Origin: Nocardia transvalensis
Lineage (GTDB): Bacteria; Actinomycetota; Actinomycetes; Mycobacteriales; Mycobacteriaceae
NCBI RefSeq assembly: GCF_015477765.1
Contig: NZ_JADLQQ010000001.1
Span: 806,001 to 870,000 of the forward strand
DNA: 64,000 nt
Direction: 5' to 3'
The stretch's first letter is position 1; the number at the start of each line of letters is the position of its first letter. Made by a program: the position numbers and the translations under genes. The notes beneath the pieces are model-generated. The model was not told the origin of the DNA. It saw nothing but the letters and a program-made list of their open reading frames with translations, and did no database searches. Below are positions 8,476 through 18,400 of the stretch, one piece after another.

Positions 8476-8526
8476 CCTGTCCCCGCCCGCCGCCACGGAT
8501 TTATCCCATGAATCGCGCTCGCAGGT

Positions 8527-9552
8527 TCAGACCGGAACCAATTGATGTTCGAGAAGGCTGCGAGCGGTGGCGGTGACAGTCTCGTCGGTGGATCGCGGTG
8601 TCCAGCCGAGGATTTCGCGGGCCTTCGCGTTGCTCACATGCCGGACCTTGCCGAGGTTGGCGCTCATCTCGCCCATGCCCGGGACGAGTTTGGCGGCCGC
8701 GCGAACCATCCACATGGGCAGCTGTTTGGTGGGAATACGCTCGCCGTCCGGGCCCAGATTCTTCCGCAGAATGTCGGCGATATCGGACAGTCCCACCGCG
8801 TCGCCCGCGGCCGCGATGAACCGCTGACCGGCCGCCGCCGGATGAATCATGGCGCGCAGGTGCAGATCTGCGGCATCACGGACGTCGACGACGGCGAAAT
8901 TGAGCGGCAGCAGGGCGGGCGCGGTGCCATCGATCAATTTCAGAATCAGCTGAATAGAATTCGAGTAGTCCGGGCCGAGTACCGGGCCGAAAATGCCGAC
9001 CGGGTTCACCACGGACAGTTCCATGTCGCCGCCCTCGTGCTCCACGAAATCCCAAGCGACCCTTTCGGCCAGCGTTTTCGACTTGACGGGCAGGGGCAGC
9101 GCGGGGCCGTCCAGGCTGGTCCAATCGTCTTCGGTAAAAGGCTTTTTCGTGTCGGGATGGCCGTATCCGACGGCGCCGAAGGACGAGGTGACAACCGTGC
9201 GCCGCACTCCGGCATCGCGAGCCGCGCGCAGCACCCGCAGGGTTCCTTCGCGCGCTGGGGCGAGCACCTCCTCCTCGTTCTCCGGTTGTCCCGCCGGGAA
9301 GGCGGCATGCAATACCCAGGAGCAACCGGCGGCGGCCTCCGCCCAGCCGTCGTCGGCAGTCAGATCCGCGGCCACCATCTCGAGGTCCTCGGCCGCCGCC
9401 CCGGCGGCTGCGACGTCGGCGCGAACACGATCGGCCTTGCCCATATCGCGAATTGTCGTGCGAACCCGATACCCCTCGTTCAGGGCCTGGGCCATACACC
9501 TGATCGCCAGAAATCCCGTACCACCGGTTACCAGCACTGTCCCATTGGTCAT
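8527..9552 (-). CDS. Extended SDR / NAD-dependent epimerase-dehydratase-like protein lacking the catalytic Tyr
   Basis: The 341-residue protein has the Rossmann glycine motif VTGGTGFLA at residues 8-16 and resembles dihydroflavonol-4-reductase-like extended SDRs (VVTSSFGAVGYG, PLNFAVVDVRDAADLHLRAM). The usual Y-x-x-x-K active site is P155-V-K-S-K159-T-L-A-E. The Lys is kept but Pro stands where the catalytic Tyr belongs, which I confirmed from the bases at 9070-9100. The protein may thus bind NAD(P)H without normal redox chemistry, or use another residue. ATG 9552 starts the gene, divergent from the phosphoesterase gene. Confidence 0.8.
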   Translation of the reverse strand: MTNGTVLVTGGTGFLAIRCMAQALNEGYRVRTTIRDMGKADRVRADVAAAGAAAEDLEMVAADLTADDGWAEAAAGCSWVLHAAFPAGQPENEEEVLAPAREGTLRVLRAARDAGVRRTVVTSSFGAVGYGHPDTKKPFTEDDWTSLDGPALPLPVKSKTLAERVAWDFVEHEGGDMELSVVNPVGIFGPVLGPDYSNSIQLILKLIDGTAPALLPLNFAVVDVRDAADLHLRAMIHPAAAGQRFIAAAGDAVGLSDIADILRKNLGPDGERIPTKQLPMWMVRAAAKLVPGMGEMSANLGKVRHVSNAKAREILGWTPRSTDETVTATARSLLEHQLVPV

Positions 9553-9735
9553 ACCGTCGCCATCCGTTCCGTTGCGGGTCGAGGTTTTCGGAAACGTGCA
9601 CTACCGACGAGCTACGAACGGCGGCAGTCTATTCGGTGGTCATTCGGACGCCGTGGACCGACAGGCGGAACCTCGAGGTGCGGGCGGGCAGTCGTGCCGG
9701 AACAACACTCGTGAGCCGAGGTGTACGGTCGGCGC

Positions 9736-10239
9736 GTGCGACTGCTGCTGATGTCCGATACGCATCTGCCCGTACGGGCCAAGCGGCTTCCGGCTGAGCT
9801 GATGGAGCAGGTAGGTCGGGCCGACGTCGTCTTTCATGCGGGAGACTGGGTCGATGCCGCGACCCTCGACCTACTCGAAGCACGCTCGCGGCGGCTGGTC
9901 GGGGTGTATGGCAACAACGACGGGCCCGAGTTGCGGGCGCGTCTACCCGAGGTGGCCTACGTGGAGCTGGATGGGGTGCGGTTCGGTGTCGTGCACGAGA
10001 CGGGTCCGGCCCGGGGCCGGGAGCGACGCTGCGCCGAACGGTTCCCGGAGCTGGACGTGCTGGTGTTCGGGCACAGCCACATTCCGTGGGACACCATGGC
10101 GAGCGACCGGCTCCGGTTGCTCAACCCCGGCTCGCCCACCGATCGGCGACGTCAGCCGCACTGCACGTATATGACGGCCGAGGTGTCGGCGGGTCGGCTC
10201 ACCGCCGTGGAGTTGCACCGGTTACCCAACCGCACCTGA
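9736..10239 (+). CDS. YfcE/MJ0936-type metallophosphoesterase
   Basis: The protein is 167 residues from GTG 9736 (MRLLLMSDTHLP); GTG 9721 is an in-frame alternative five codons upstream. The calcineurin-like phosphoesterase motifs are all present: SDTH, GDWVD, GNND and GHSH, followed by N-P-G-S-P. These residues bind two metal ions. The family hydrolyses phosphodiesters, often of small nucleotides, in the cytoplasm; the substrate is not evident. It stands alone on the plus strand between two minus-strand genes. Confidence 0.9.
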   Translation: MRLLLMSDTHLPVRAKRLPAELMEQVGRADVVFHAGDWVDAATLDLLEARSRRLVGVYGNNDGPELRARLPEVAYVELDGVRFGVVHETGPARGRERRCAERFPELDVLVFGHSHIPWDTMASDRLRLLNPGSPTDRRRQPHCTYMTAEVSAGRLTAVELHRLPNRT

Positions 10240-10264
10240 CGCCGCGAAAGGCCCTCAGCGCCAA

Positions 10265-10368
10265 CCTCTTGTGAACGCCCCGGCCCTACTGTTGTGAGCC
10301 CCGGCCTTACTCTTGCGACCCCCCGCCTTACTCTTGCGACCCTCCGCCTTACTCTTGCGACCCCCCGC
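10265..10368. repeat. 21-bp tandem minisatellite (three good copies plus two decayed)
   Basis: The units at 10306-10326, 10327-10347 and 10348-10368 are near-identical copies of a 21-bp sequence starting CTTACTCTTGCGACCC. Two diverged units precede them (10265-10284, 10285-10305). The period equals seven codons; read on the minus strand the units give a G-R-K-S-K-A-(G/E) repeat. The array begins just past the stop codon of the minus-strand zinc-ribbon gene (stop at 10370-10372), suggesting a 3' tail that was coding before the stop arose, or simple slippage. Confidence 0.85.
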
Positions 10369-10369
10369 G

Positions 10370-10960
10370 CTAGCGGGAGGGGTTGCAGAAGCCGCAGACG
10401 CCGCTGGCGGGCAGCTGGATGAAGCATTCATCGCAGACGCGGGTGCGGACGGGCTCGGGCGTGGGCTCGGGACGGCGGGCAGGGGTCTGGCCGCGGCGGG
10501 CGGCGACCTTCGGGGTGAGAGGCGGCACGCCCGCCGGGACATCGGTGCCGTAAGCGGCATAGCACTGCCAGCGGGCGTAGGCGGCATGCAGTTCGATGTC
10601 GTCGGGGACCGGCAGCGCCGCCAGCTCGAGGACGTACTTGTAGCTGTCGGTGACGGTGTGGTTCTGGCGCACGCACAGGGCGGTCAGCGGCGGCTCCCCG
10701 GCGGAGTGGCAGCGCCGGGCGACCTTGCGCAGCACGGCATCCACCCACGTGCGTGTCGGCGCATCGGTCCGCACCCCGGACCGTTCCTGCACCTGCTCGG
10801 CCAACTCGTTCAAGGTCACGAAATGCCCATAGCCCCTGGCAGTTTCGGCAAGCACCTCATGCGCCGCCATAGCCCAGGCCACGGTGGCATCCCGAAAGGA
10901 CACCCCCGCACCGTCGTCGGTCCGCCAAGCTCCCGAAGTAGTCGTCACACCCGCACTCAT
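10370..10960 (-). CDS. Hypothetical protein with C-terminal zinc-ribbon-like Cys motif
   Basis: I do not recognise this 196-residue protein. The first 140 residues are mostly helical (ATVAWAMAAHEVLAETARGYGHFVTLNELAEQVQ, a winged-helix-like start), followed by a Pro/Arg-rich linker and a compact C-terminus CDEC...CGFCNPSR. The four Cys could hold a zinc ion. A role in nucleic-acid binding is possible but not shown. It starts at ATG 10960. Its stop is followed directly by the 21-bp minisatellite. Confidence 0.65.
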   Translation of the reverse strand: MSAGVTTTSGAWRTDDGAGVSFRDATVAWAMAAHEVLAETARGYGHFVTLNELAEQVQERSGVRTDAPTRTWVDAVLRKVARRCHSAGEPPLTALCVRQNHTVTDSYKYVLELAALPVPDDIELHAAYARWQCYAAYGTDVPAGVPPLTPKVAARRGQTPARRPEPTPEPVRTRVCDECFIQLPASGVCGFCNPSR

Positions 10961-11142
10961 AGCCCGTCCACGTTAGCGAACCGCTACCCCCGCCCGCCAA
11001 TACCCACGCCGCTATCGTTGTATTCCAGGACACGGCGAAGCACACCGATCGAGCGACAAGCGGGTCTTCGACGTCGCGCCGAGCGGACCTGCTCCGCCCA
11101 GGAGGGTCGGAGCAGGCAGGCGTCTCGTGTCAGGACCCGGCT

Positions 11143-11337
11143 CAGACCTCGTCGGCCTCGTCGGCCTCGATGAACTTCACCGAAACCGCATACGGCTCCG
11201 ACTCGTCTTCGTCCCGCTCCCAGGAGTTGACATCCTTGTCCGTGACGTCCTGCGCGGGGTCGAAGTCCAGGTTGTGGCACCCCACTTCCTTGACGAAATA
11301 ATCGGCCTCCTCACTGGAAAACGAAAGGCTGCCGGCG
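11143..11337 (-). pseudogene. Acidic ORF remnant without a usable start
   Basis: The minus strand from about 11337 down to a TGA at 11143-11145 reads an open, acidic stretch (SSEEADYFVKEVGCHNL...SEPYAVSVKFIEADEADEV). Its composition, rich in Asp/Glu with clean third-position GC, looks like real coding sequence. Upstream the frame meets a stop near 11365 with no ATG or GTG and no ribosome site at a sensible place. A GTG near 11286 could give only about 47 residues and has poor spacing. I read it as the C-terminal relic of a lost gene. Confidence 0.4.
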
Positions 11338-11513
11338 AGGGCATCCGTTGCAGTCGACCATCATTACGACCGCACCGGTCGTCGCGCCCGGTGCGTCCGA
11401 AAAATCACGAAAGCCTGCTTCCCAATCGAGAAGCGCAAGCCAGCGCGAACGTCTCGAGGCATGACATCGAAGGGGCCGGGAATAGGTTTGCCGCCCGGAA
11501 TGCTGAAACTTCT

Positions 11514-11945
11514 ATGCCGAAACGTCTCACCGAAGCCGAGCGGCAGGAATTCCTCGCCGGAAAACATGTCGCCGTGTTATCCGTTACTACAGATGACGGC
11601 CGTCCGCCGGCCAGCGTCCCGATCTGGTACGACTACAGCCCGGGCGGGAATATCAGGATCACCACCGCCAAATCGAGCCGCAAGGGCAGACTCATCGAGC
11701 GGGCCGGTGAGGTGACGCTGGTCGTCCAGCGTGAGGAGCCGCCCTACCGCTACGTGATCGTCGAGGGCACCGTCGTCGATTCCACCACCCCCGTCCCAGC
11801 CGAGGTACGAAAAGCCCTCGCGATCCGCTACCTCGGCGAAGAAGCCGCACACGACTACCTGCGCCGCACCGACTACCCCGGCTACGTCCTGCTCACCATC
11901 CGCCCGGACCGCTGGCTCACCACAGACTTCTCCGACGACCTCTAG
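11514..11945 (+). CDS. PPOX-class F420/FMN-dependent oxidoreductase
   Basis: The 143-residue protein begins at ATG 11514 (MPKRLTEAERQEFL). It has the split beta-barrel pattern of pyridoxamine-5'-phosphate-oxidase-like proteins: an N-terminal helix followed by HVAVLSVTTDDGRPPASVPIWYDY, then RITTAKSSRKGRLI (a cofactor-phosphate contact region) and YVIVEGTVV. Many actinobacterial members use F420 rather than FMN to reduce small molecules. The C-terminus YPGYVLLTIRPDRWLTTDF is typical of the family. Substrate and exact cofactor remain open. Confidence 0.8.
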   Translation: MPKRLTEAERQEFLAGKHVAVLSVTTDDGRPPASVPIWYDYSPGGNIRITTAKSSRKGRLIERAGEVTLVVQREEPPYRYVIVEGTVVDSTTPVPAEVRKALAIRYLGEEAAHDYLRRTDYPGYVLLTIRPDRWLTTDFSDDL

Positions 11946-12021
11946 TCCCCATTTCACCGACCAACGCCACCTGTCTTCGACACCCACCTGGGACGCCAGT
12001 GCCGGGTGACCCACAGCCCAC

Positions 12022-12486
12022 TTATTTCGTGCGTGCTTCGCCTTGCTCGAGGTACCGACATCCGCCGTCGATATGAGCGGAATATGCCTGCCGAAGTCGG
12101 CGAGCAAGTCGAGGCACCACGTACTCGTCGACCTCATCGACGCTTACCCACTGCCACCTGTCGAGCTCGTCTTGCTGAAGCACGATGGCTGCCTCGTCCT
12201 CACCAAGCTCACCGCAGTCGAAGACGTAGAGGATCTTGTCGCCCTCGCCGGGGTTCGGTGCCCAGTCATGGACCAGTAAGCGGCGCGGAGCTCTGTCGAT
12301 CCCTAGTTCCTCATTGACCTCACGCCGACAGGCTGCCGTAGGAGACTCACCCGGCTCGACATATCCGCCTGGGATGTCCCAGCCGTTGCCGTACGTCTTG
12401 TGGACCAGCAGGATCTCGTTCCCGCGGACGAACAAGGCCCCTGCGGCCAGGCGGGCACGTGCGAACTGGTTGTTCGCATCGGTCAT
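12022..12486 (-). CDS. NUDIX hydrolase
   Basis: The 154-residue protein carries the full Nudix box GGYVEPGESPTAACRREVNEELGI (the G-x5-E-x7-R-E-x2-E-E-x-G pattern), which binds Mg and cuts diphosphate bonds of nucleotide derivatives. The start is ATG 12486, only four bases after the stop of the broken XRE regulator gene, so the two once formed an operon. The substrate cannot be predicted. Confidence 0.9.
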   Translation of the reverse strand: MTDANNQFARARLAAGALFVRGNEILLVHKTYGNGWDIPGGYVEPGESPTAACRREVNEELGIDRAPRRLLVHDWAPNPGEGDKILYVFDCGELGEDEAAIVLQQDELDRWQWVSVDEVDEYVVPRLARRLRQAYSAHIDGGCRYLEQGEARTK

Positions 12487-12490
12487 GTGG

Positions 12491-13446
12491 TCACCTCACG
12501 ATTCGCATTCGTTGGGCCAGAGCCTGCAACGCGAACGGTGGCTTCCCATGGGCGTTGCGGATCCATGTGAGTACAAGTTGTCGGCTCAGGTAGTGGTGCC
12601 GAACTTGTTCTGGGGCAACCTCTTCGGCGTCGAGGACCGCGGATATCGAATCGTGCCGACGTCCTGCCAAGTTGAAAGCTCGGGCAAGCTCCAGTTGGTG
12701 GCGAACCCTTCGCTCGATCGGGAGCGCTGATGTATCCAAGGTGGGGCCGAGTTGCAGCGCGACTTGGACGTCACCCAACTCCATCGCAGTGTTGACTCGG
12801 TGGATCCCGACATTGGTCGGCCCGAACGCTGTCCATAGGTGGTTGCCGTCGCCCCCGAGATTCGCAGCGGTTCGAGCCGCTTCCCTCAGAAACTCCTGTG
12901 TCGCGTCACGACGGTTATGTCTCGCAGCGGCCATCGACCCGACAAGCAATAGAGTGCCGTAAACAGACAGGACGTCTTTGCGGTCATTTCCGAGATGGGG
13001 CCGCAGATAGTCGGCACCGGCGGTCACGAGGTCGATGGCAGGTTGCAGCCGACCGGTCGACATGACGGTGAAGGCGACGGCGCGCATCAGCGAGCCGATC
13101 ACAGCTGGATCGCCGGTGTGCTGGGCGGCAGCCAAACCGCGCTCGGCCGCTGTCCAAGCCAGGTCGGTCTCGCCGAGTTTGGTCAACACGGACGCGGCCG
13201 CCTGGTAGCGCTGTCGGTAGTCCACTCCAACAGCATCGGCTCGCCGATCAGATCTCCCAGTGACACATCGAGTGCGTCGGCGAGCAAGCGGATGACCGAT
13301 AACCGGTCCAATGAGATCCGGTTGTTCTCGACTCGGCTCACCCAGTCCTCCGTACGACCGACCAAGCCGCCGAGGGCCTCCTGGGACATGCCACGTCGAC
13401 GTCGGTACCAAGCCACCCGCTCACCGATAGTGAGGTCCTGCGTCAT
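12491..13446 (-). pseudogene. Broken XRE-family regulator (HTH and TPR parts in different frames)
   Basis: ATG 13446 opens an 87-residue frame holding a clear XRE helix-turn-helix (SQEALGGLVGRTEDWVSRVENNRISL) and the usual following sentence LLADALDVSLGDLIGEPMLLEW, then runs into a stop at 13183. From about 13230 a different frame continues to 12491 with the TPR-like C-terminal half of the same family (YQAAASVLTKLGETDLAWTAAERGL...). Intact relatives have roughly 90 more residues between these parts and are about 400 residues long. An out-of-frame internal deletion near 13210-13230 explains this. The HTH fragment might still be made. Confidence 0.75.
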
Positions 13447-13576
13447 GCCGCGCACACCTAGATCTTCCCCCTCACCTGGATGACAACCCCGGAAGGAAAT
13501 TCCGGGCAGGTTGCCCAATTCAGGCCCAGGCTACTGCCGAACCAACGACATCAGTGCTGGATGGGGCGGATCAACC

Positions 13577-14038
13577 GTGAACATCGAAGAGGTCGAGACG
13601 GTCGTCGACTGGGTGGAGTACTACCGCCACCAATTCCATTTGCCTGTGGAGGAGCGGGGAGGGTATGTCATCCTGTCCGTGACCAGACACCTCGGCGTCA
13701 TCCACATGCCGAAGGATCTAGCCAAGAAAGTCCTAGGCTCACTTCGTGAGCAAGGGATTATGAGTCCGTTGCTGGCCCGGCAGATTCGCTGGTCCTTGAT
13801 CGCCTCAGTCGATTACTCACCGGGGTATCAAGTACTAGACCTGTTGTCCCGCAACGAGGTTTGCATTCCCGTAGTCGGTAGCGCTCTCATGATCCCAACC
13901 AGTTTCGAACGCTACACCCGCGAAGGCGCCTACTGGGTCAATCCGCCTGCCCGCGACCAACTACTGCCGCTGCTGTCGACCGTGATCACGACTGCATTGG
14001 CTGCCTCGTCCGGGCGGCAGGTCACTGGCACCTACTAG
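13577..14038 (+). CDS. Hypothetical protein, divergent from the broken XRE regulator
   Basis: I do not recognise this 153-residue protein. GTG 13577 (MNIEEVETVVDWVEYYRHQF) is chosen because the upstream in-frame start at 13511 adds an unlikely stretch. It has an N-terminal helix and a beta-rich middle (GYVILSVTRHLGVIHMPKDLAKKVLGSL, WSLIASVDYSP) but no signal peptide or membrane helix. Small proteins of this size are often divergent from XRE/TPR-NUDIX pairs in actinomycetes, so it may have belonged to that unit. It ends 14 bp before a strong palindromic terminator. Confidence 0.6.
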   Translation: MNIEEVETVVDWVEYYRHQFHLPVEERGGYVILSVTRHLGVIHMPKDLAKKVLGSLREQGIMSPLLARQIRWSLIASVDYSPGYQVLDLLSRNEVCIPVVGSALMIPTSFERYTREGAYWVNPPARDQLLPLLSTVITTALAASSGRQVTGTY

Positions 14039-14051
14039 CCGAACAAACGAG

Positions 14052-14085
14052 GAAGGCCCGCTTCCCAATTGGGAAGCGGGCCTTC
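14052..14085. terminator. Bidirectional terminator, perfect 34-bp palindrome
   Basis: Two 17-base arms are fully self-complementary (GAAGGCCCGCTTCCCAA and its complement), giving a very stable GC-rich hairpin. It sits between the convergent ends of the plus-strand gene at 14038 and the S10 operon (rpsQ stop at 14115), so it can stop both. T-rich stretches on either side are weak. Confidence 0.9.
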
Positions 14086-14114
14086 GTTGTTCGATTGTCA
14101 GCCGAGGAGTGGGC

Positions 14115-14411
14115 TTACTTGGCCTTCTCCAGGACCTCCACCAGTCGCCAGCGCTTGGTGGCCGACAGCGGGCGGGTTTCCATCAGCTGGACGCGGTCGC
14201 CGACGCCGGCGATCTCGTTCTCGTCGTGGGCCTTCACCTTCGAGGTGGTGCGGATGATCTTGCCGTAGAGCGGGTGCTTCACCCGGTCCTCCAGCTCGAC
14301 CACGATGGTCTTGTTCATCTTGTCCGAGACGACGTAGCCGATCCGCACCTTACGGCTGCCGCGCTCTGTCTCCTTGGCCGGCGTCTTGGCCGGACCCTTG
14401 GCATCACTCAT
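14115..14411 (-). CDS. rpsQ: 30S ribosomal protein S17
   Basis: The 98-residue product binds 16S rRNA in the 30S body. The family core is clear: [40 protein letters not shown] followed by [27 protein letters not shown]. The N-terminal extension ([21 protein letters not shown]) is typical of Mycobacteriales. Its ATG overlaps the rpmC stop by 4 bases. It is the last gene of the S10 operon; the palindromic terminator follows. Confidence 0.97.
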   Translation of the reverse strand: MSDAKGPAKTPAKETERGSRKVRIGYVVSDKMNKTIVVELEDRVKHPLYGKIIRTTSKVKAHDENEIAGVGDRVQLMETRPLSATKRWRLVEVLEKAK

Positions 14412-14647
14412 GCCGCATCTCCCTTGTCCGCCGGGGCCGAGGCCAGACCGAGCTCGCGCTCACGCATGACCGTGTAGATACGCGCAATCTCGTGACGAAC
14501 GACGCGCAGACGACGGTTGTTCTGCAACTGGCCCGTCGCCATCTGGAAGCGCAGGTTGAACAGCTCTTCCTTCGATTCACGCAGGCGGGCGACGAGCTCT
14601 TCCTCGGTGAGCTCGCGCAGGTCTGCGGCCGGAGTTCCGGTAGCCAT
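14408..14647 (-). CDS. rpmC: 50S ribosomal protein L29
   Basis: This is a 79-residue protein of the 50S subunit near the exit tunnel. [32 protein letters not shown] and [23 protein letters not shown] are diagnostic. The correct start is ATG 14647 ([14 protein letters not shown]), sharing one base with the rplP stop; the frame runs open upstream but that part is not L29. It overlaps rpsQ by 4 bases. Confidence 0.97.
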   Translation of the reverse strand: MATGTPAADLRELTEEELVARLRESKEELFNLRFQMATGQLQNNRRLRVVRHEIARIYTVMRERELGLASAPADKGDAA

Positions 14648-15063
14648 CAGAACTGCTCCTCCCTCGTCACGATCCTGCACTTCATCGGGAGCTTGTGCAT
14701 CGCGCGGCGCAGGGCCTCGCGAGCGGTCTCCTCGTTCGGGTAACTCATCTCGAACATCACCCGGCCGGGCTTCACGTTCGCGACCCACCACTCCGGCGAA
14801 CCCTTACCGGAACCCATACGGGTCTCGGCAGGCTTCTTGGTCAGCGGGCGGTCCGGGTAGATGTTGATCCAGATCTTGCCGCCACGCTTGATGTGGCGGG
14901 TCATCGCGATACGCGCCGACTCGATCTGACGGTTGGTGACGTAACCCGGCTCCAGCGCCTGGATGCCGAACTCGCCGAACGCCACCGAGGTGCCGCCCTT
15001 GGCCATGCCGGTACGGCGAGGGTGATGCTGCTTGCGGTGCTTGACCTTGCGAGGCATCAGCAT
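14647..15063 (-). CDS. rplP: 50S ribosomal protein L16
   Basis: This is a 138-residue full-length protein of the 50S A-site region. It begins [17 protein letters not shown] and contains [21 protein letters not shown] and [19 protein letters not shown], all hallmarks of L16. ATG 15063 lies 3 bases after the rpsC stop. Confidence 0.98.
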   Translation of the reverse strand: MLMPRKVKHRKQHHPRRTGMAKGGTSVAFGEFGIQALEPGYVTNRQIESARIAMTRHIKRGGKIWINIYPDRPLTKKPAETRMGSGKGSPEWWVANVKPGRVMFEMSYPNEETAREALRRAMHKLPMKCRIVTREEQF

Positions 15064-15066
15064 GGG

Positions 15067-15867
<801 letters not shown>

Positions 15868-16269
15868 TTACTTAGCCCCTCCCTTCCGGCGGCTACGAGT
15901 GGCAGCGCCGGCAGTGGGCACGCTCTCGACCTCGATCGTGATGTGGCTGGTGCGCTTACGGATTCGGAACGCCCGGCCCTGGGCACGCGGCTGGAACCGC
16001 TTCAGGGTGGCGCCCTCGTCGACGTAGGCCGTCGAGATCACCAGGGTGTCCGGGTTCAGGCCGAGGTTGTTCTCGGCGTTCGCCGCGGCGGAGGCCACGA
16101 CCTTGGCGACCGGCTCGCTCGCGGCCTGCGGCGCGAACTTCAGGATGTTCAGCGCGTCCTCGACTCGCTTGCCGCGGACCATGTCCACGACCCGGCGAGC
16201 TTTCATCGGAGTCACGCGAACGAACTTGGCGGTCGCGCGCGCAGTCGGGTTCTGCGTTTCAGTGCTCAT
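15868..16269 (-). CDS. rplV: 50S ribosomal protein L22
   Basis: The 133-residue protein lines the peptide exit tunnel. Core motifs are [30 protein letters not shown] and [30 protein letters not shown], the latter forming the tunnel loop. The ATG overlaps the rpsS stop by 4 bases, implying coupled translation. Confidence 0.98.
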   Translation of the reverse strand: MSTETQNPTARATAKFVRVTPMKARRVVDMVRGKRVEDALNILKFAPQAASEPVAKVVASAAANAENNLGLNPDTLVISTAYVDEGATLKRFQPRAQGRAFRIRKRTSHITIEVESVPTAGAATRSRRKGGAK

Positions 16270-16547
16270 CGCCGCTTGCTCTTCCGATCTTCCTTGACGT
16301 GGCTCTTGAACGTCCTGGTCGGCGCGAACTCACCGAGCTTGTGCCCGACCATGTTCTCCGACACGAACACCGGCACGTGCTTGCGGCCGTCGTGCACCGC
16401 GAAGGTGTGACCGATGAAATCGGGAATGATGGTCGAACGACGCGACCAGGTCTTGATGACCTGCTTGGTGTTCTTCTCGTTCTGGACGTCCACCTTCTTG
16501 AGGAGGTGTTCGTCGACGAACGGGCCCTTCTTCAGGCTGCGTGGCAT
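16266..16547 (-). CDS. rpsS: 30S ribosomal protein S19
   Basis: The 93-residue protein of the 30S head shows [47 protein letters not shown] and [16 protein letters not shown], all diagnostic. A GAGG ribosome site precedes ATG 16547 in the 15-base gap after rplB. Confidence 0.98.
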   Translation of the reverse strand: MPRSLKKGPFVDEHLLKKVDVQNEKNTKQVIKTWSRRSTIIPDFIGHTFAVHDGRKHVPVFVSENMVGHKLGEFAPTRTFKSHVKEDRKSKRR

Positions 16548-16562
16548 GTCTTAACCTCCTCC

Positions 16563-17393
16563 TTAACGCTTCTTGCCGCGACGGCGGACGATGAGCTTGT
16601 CGCTCGGACGGTTGGGCTTGCGGGTGCGGCCCTCGGGCTGGCCCCACGGCGAGACCGGGTGGCGACCACCCGAGGTCTTGCCCTCACCACCACCGTGCGG
16701 GTGGTCGACGGGGTTCATGACCACACCACGGACGGTGGGGCGGCGGCCCTTCCAGCGCATACGACCGGCCTTGCCCCAGTTGATGTTCGACTGCTCGGCG
16801 TTGCCGACCTCGCCGACGGTGGCGCGGCAGCGCACGTCGACGCGGCGGATTTCGCCCGACGGCATACGCAGGACGGCGTAGGCGCCTTCCTTACCCAGCA
16901 GCTGAATGCTCATGCCGGCGGCACGGGCCATCTTGGCGCCGCCGCCCGGACGCAGCTCCACCGCATGGATGGTGGTACCGGTCGGGATCGAGCGCAGCGG
17001 CAGGTTGTTGCCCGGCTTGATGTCGGCCGCGGGGCCGGATTCGATCCGGGTGCCCTGGGTCACGCCCTTGGGCGCGATGATGTAGCGCTTCTCGCCGTCG
17101 GCGTAGTGCAGCAGCGCGATGTTCGCGGTCCGGTTCGGGTCGTACTCGATGTGCGCGACCTTGGCCGGGATGCCGTCCTTGTCCAGGCGACGGAAGTCGA
17201 TGATGCGGTAGGCACGCTTGTGACCGCCACCGCGGTGACGAGTCGTGATCCGGCCGTGCGCGTTACGACCGCCGGACTTGCTCAGCGGGCGCAGCAGCGA
17301 CTTCTCGGGAGTCGACCGGGTGATCTCGGCGAAGTCCGAGACGCTGGCGCCACGACGGCCCGGCGTAGTCGGCTTGTACTTACGGATTGCCAT
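16563..17393 (-). CDS. rplB: 50S ribosomal protein L2
   Basis: The 276-residue protein binds 23S rRNA near the peptidyl-transferase centre. The N-terminus [15 protein letters not shown] and the C-terminal [16 protein letters not shown] with its functional His are intact. It starts 33 bases after the rplW stop. Confidence 0.98.
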   Translation of the reverse strand: MAIRKYKPTTPGRRGASVSDFAEITRSTPEKSLLRPLSKSGGRNAHGRITTRHRGGGHKRAYRIIDFRRLDKDGIPAKVAHIEYDPNRTANIALLHYADGEKRYIIAPKGVTQGTRIESGPAADIKPGNNLPLRSIPTGTTIHAVELRPGGGAKMARAAGMSIQLLGKEGAYAVLRMPSGEIRRVDVRCRATVGEVGNAEQSNINWGKAGRMRWKGRRPTVRGVVMNPVDHPHGGGEGKTSGGRHPVSPWGQPEGRTRKPNRPSDKLIVRRRGKKR

Positions 17394-17426
17394 GAGTTCT
17401 TCTCTGCTTTCTGGAATCCCCGCCGC

Positions 17427-17732
17427 TTACGCGACCGGGCCTCCGAAGATCTCGATGGGCTTGCTGTCGGCCGAGAGGGTCACGAGCGCGCGCTTGGTGT
17501 TCTTGCGCTTGCCGTAACCGAAGCGGGTCCGCTTGCGCTTGCCCTGACGGTTGGCGGTGTTGACGCTGGTCACCTTCACGCCGAAGACCTTCTCCACGGC
17601 GATCTTGATTTGCGTCTTGTTCGCGTCCGGGTGCACCAGGAAGGTGTAGGTGCCCTCTTCGATCAGCCCGTAGGACTTCTCGGAGATGACCGGCGCCAGC
17701 AGAATGTCGCGCGGGTCGGCGATGGTGGTCAC
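17427..17732 (-). CDS. rplW: 50S ribosomal protein L23
   Basis: The 101-residue protein at the tunnel exit docks trigger factor and SRP. Motifs are [36 protein letters not shown] and a basic loop [16 protein letters not shown]. Its start overlaps the rplD stop by 4 bases. Confidence 0.98.
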   Translation of the reverse strand: MTTIADPRDILLAPVISEKSYGLIEEGTYTFLVHPDANKTQIKIAVEKVFGVKVTSVNTANRQGKRKRTRFGYGKRKNTKRALVTLSADSKPIEIFGGPVA

Positions 17733-18400
17733 TTGCTCTCCTCCTGTGCAGCCTCAGCAGGCCCGTGCACGAAGGCGTTCAGGGCCTCCACGCTGAACAC
17801 GACGTCGTCGCTGTTCAGCACGTCGTACGTGTTGAGCTGGTCCGGCGCGATCGGGTGCACGTTCTGCAGGTTCGCCACGCTCTTCCAGGCGGCGATGTCC
17901 TCGCGGCCCACCACGACCAGCAGCTTCTTGCGGTCGGTCAGCTCGGCCAGGAAGCTCTTCGCGGCCTTGGTCGAGGGGGTCTGTCCCGCAACCAGTTCGG
18001 TGATCACGTGGATGCGCTCGCTGCGCGCGCGGTCCGACAGGGCGCCACGCAGGGCGGCGGCCTTCATCTTCTTCGGCAGCCGCTGCGAGTAGTCGCGCGG
18101 CTTCGGGCCGTGCACGGTGCCACCACCGGCGAACTGCGGCGCGCGGGTCGAGCCCTGGCGGGCGCGGCCGGTGCCCTTCTGGCGGTACGGCTTCTTGCCG
18201 CCGCCGGAGACCTCACCGCGGGTCTTGGTGGAGTGCGTGCCCTGGCGAGCCGCGGCCTGCTGGGCCACAACGACCTGGTGCATCAGCGCGATATTGGCGG
18301 TCGCGTCGAAGATCTCCGCGGGGAGTTCGACGGTGCCGTTGGTCTTGCCGCCCGGCTCTTTCACCGGCAGCGTCAGGTTGGTCTTGGTCTCGGTGCTCAT
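17729..18400 (-). CDS. rplD: 50S ribosomal protein L4
   Basis: The 223-residue protein of the tunnel wall contains [31 protein letters not shown], the tunnel-loop signature, and [18 protein letters not shown]. In some bacteria L4 also represses its own operon; no such site was tested here. It overlaps the rplC stop by 4 bases. Confidence 0.98.
   Translation of the reverse strand: MSTETKTNLTLPVKEPGGKTNGTVELPAEIFDATANIALMHQVVVAQQAAARQGTHSTKTRGEVSGGGKKPYRQKGTGRARQGSTRAPQFAGGGTVHGPKPRDYSQRLPKKMKAAALRGALSDRARSERIHVITELVAGQTPSTKAAKSFLAELTDRKKLLVVVGREDIAAWKSVANLQNVHPIAPDQLNTYDVLNSDDVVFSVEALNAFVHGPAEAAQEESK

Noticed and set aside
10265..10368. Possible CRISPR array
   Set aside because: Repeats are directly tandem with no spacers and no cas genes are nearby.
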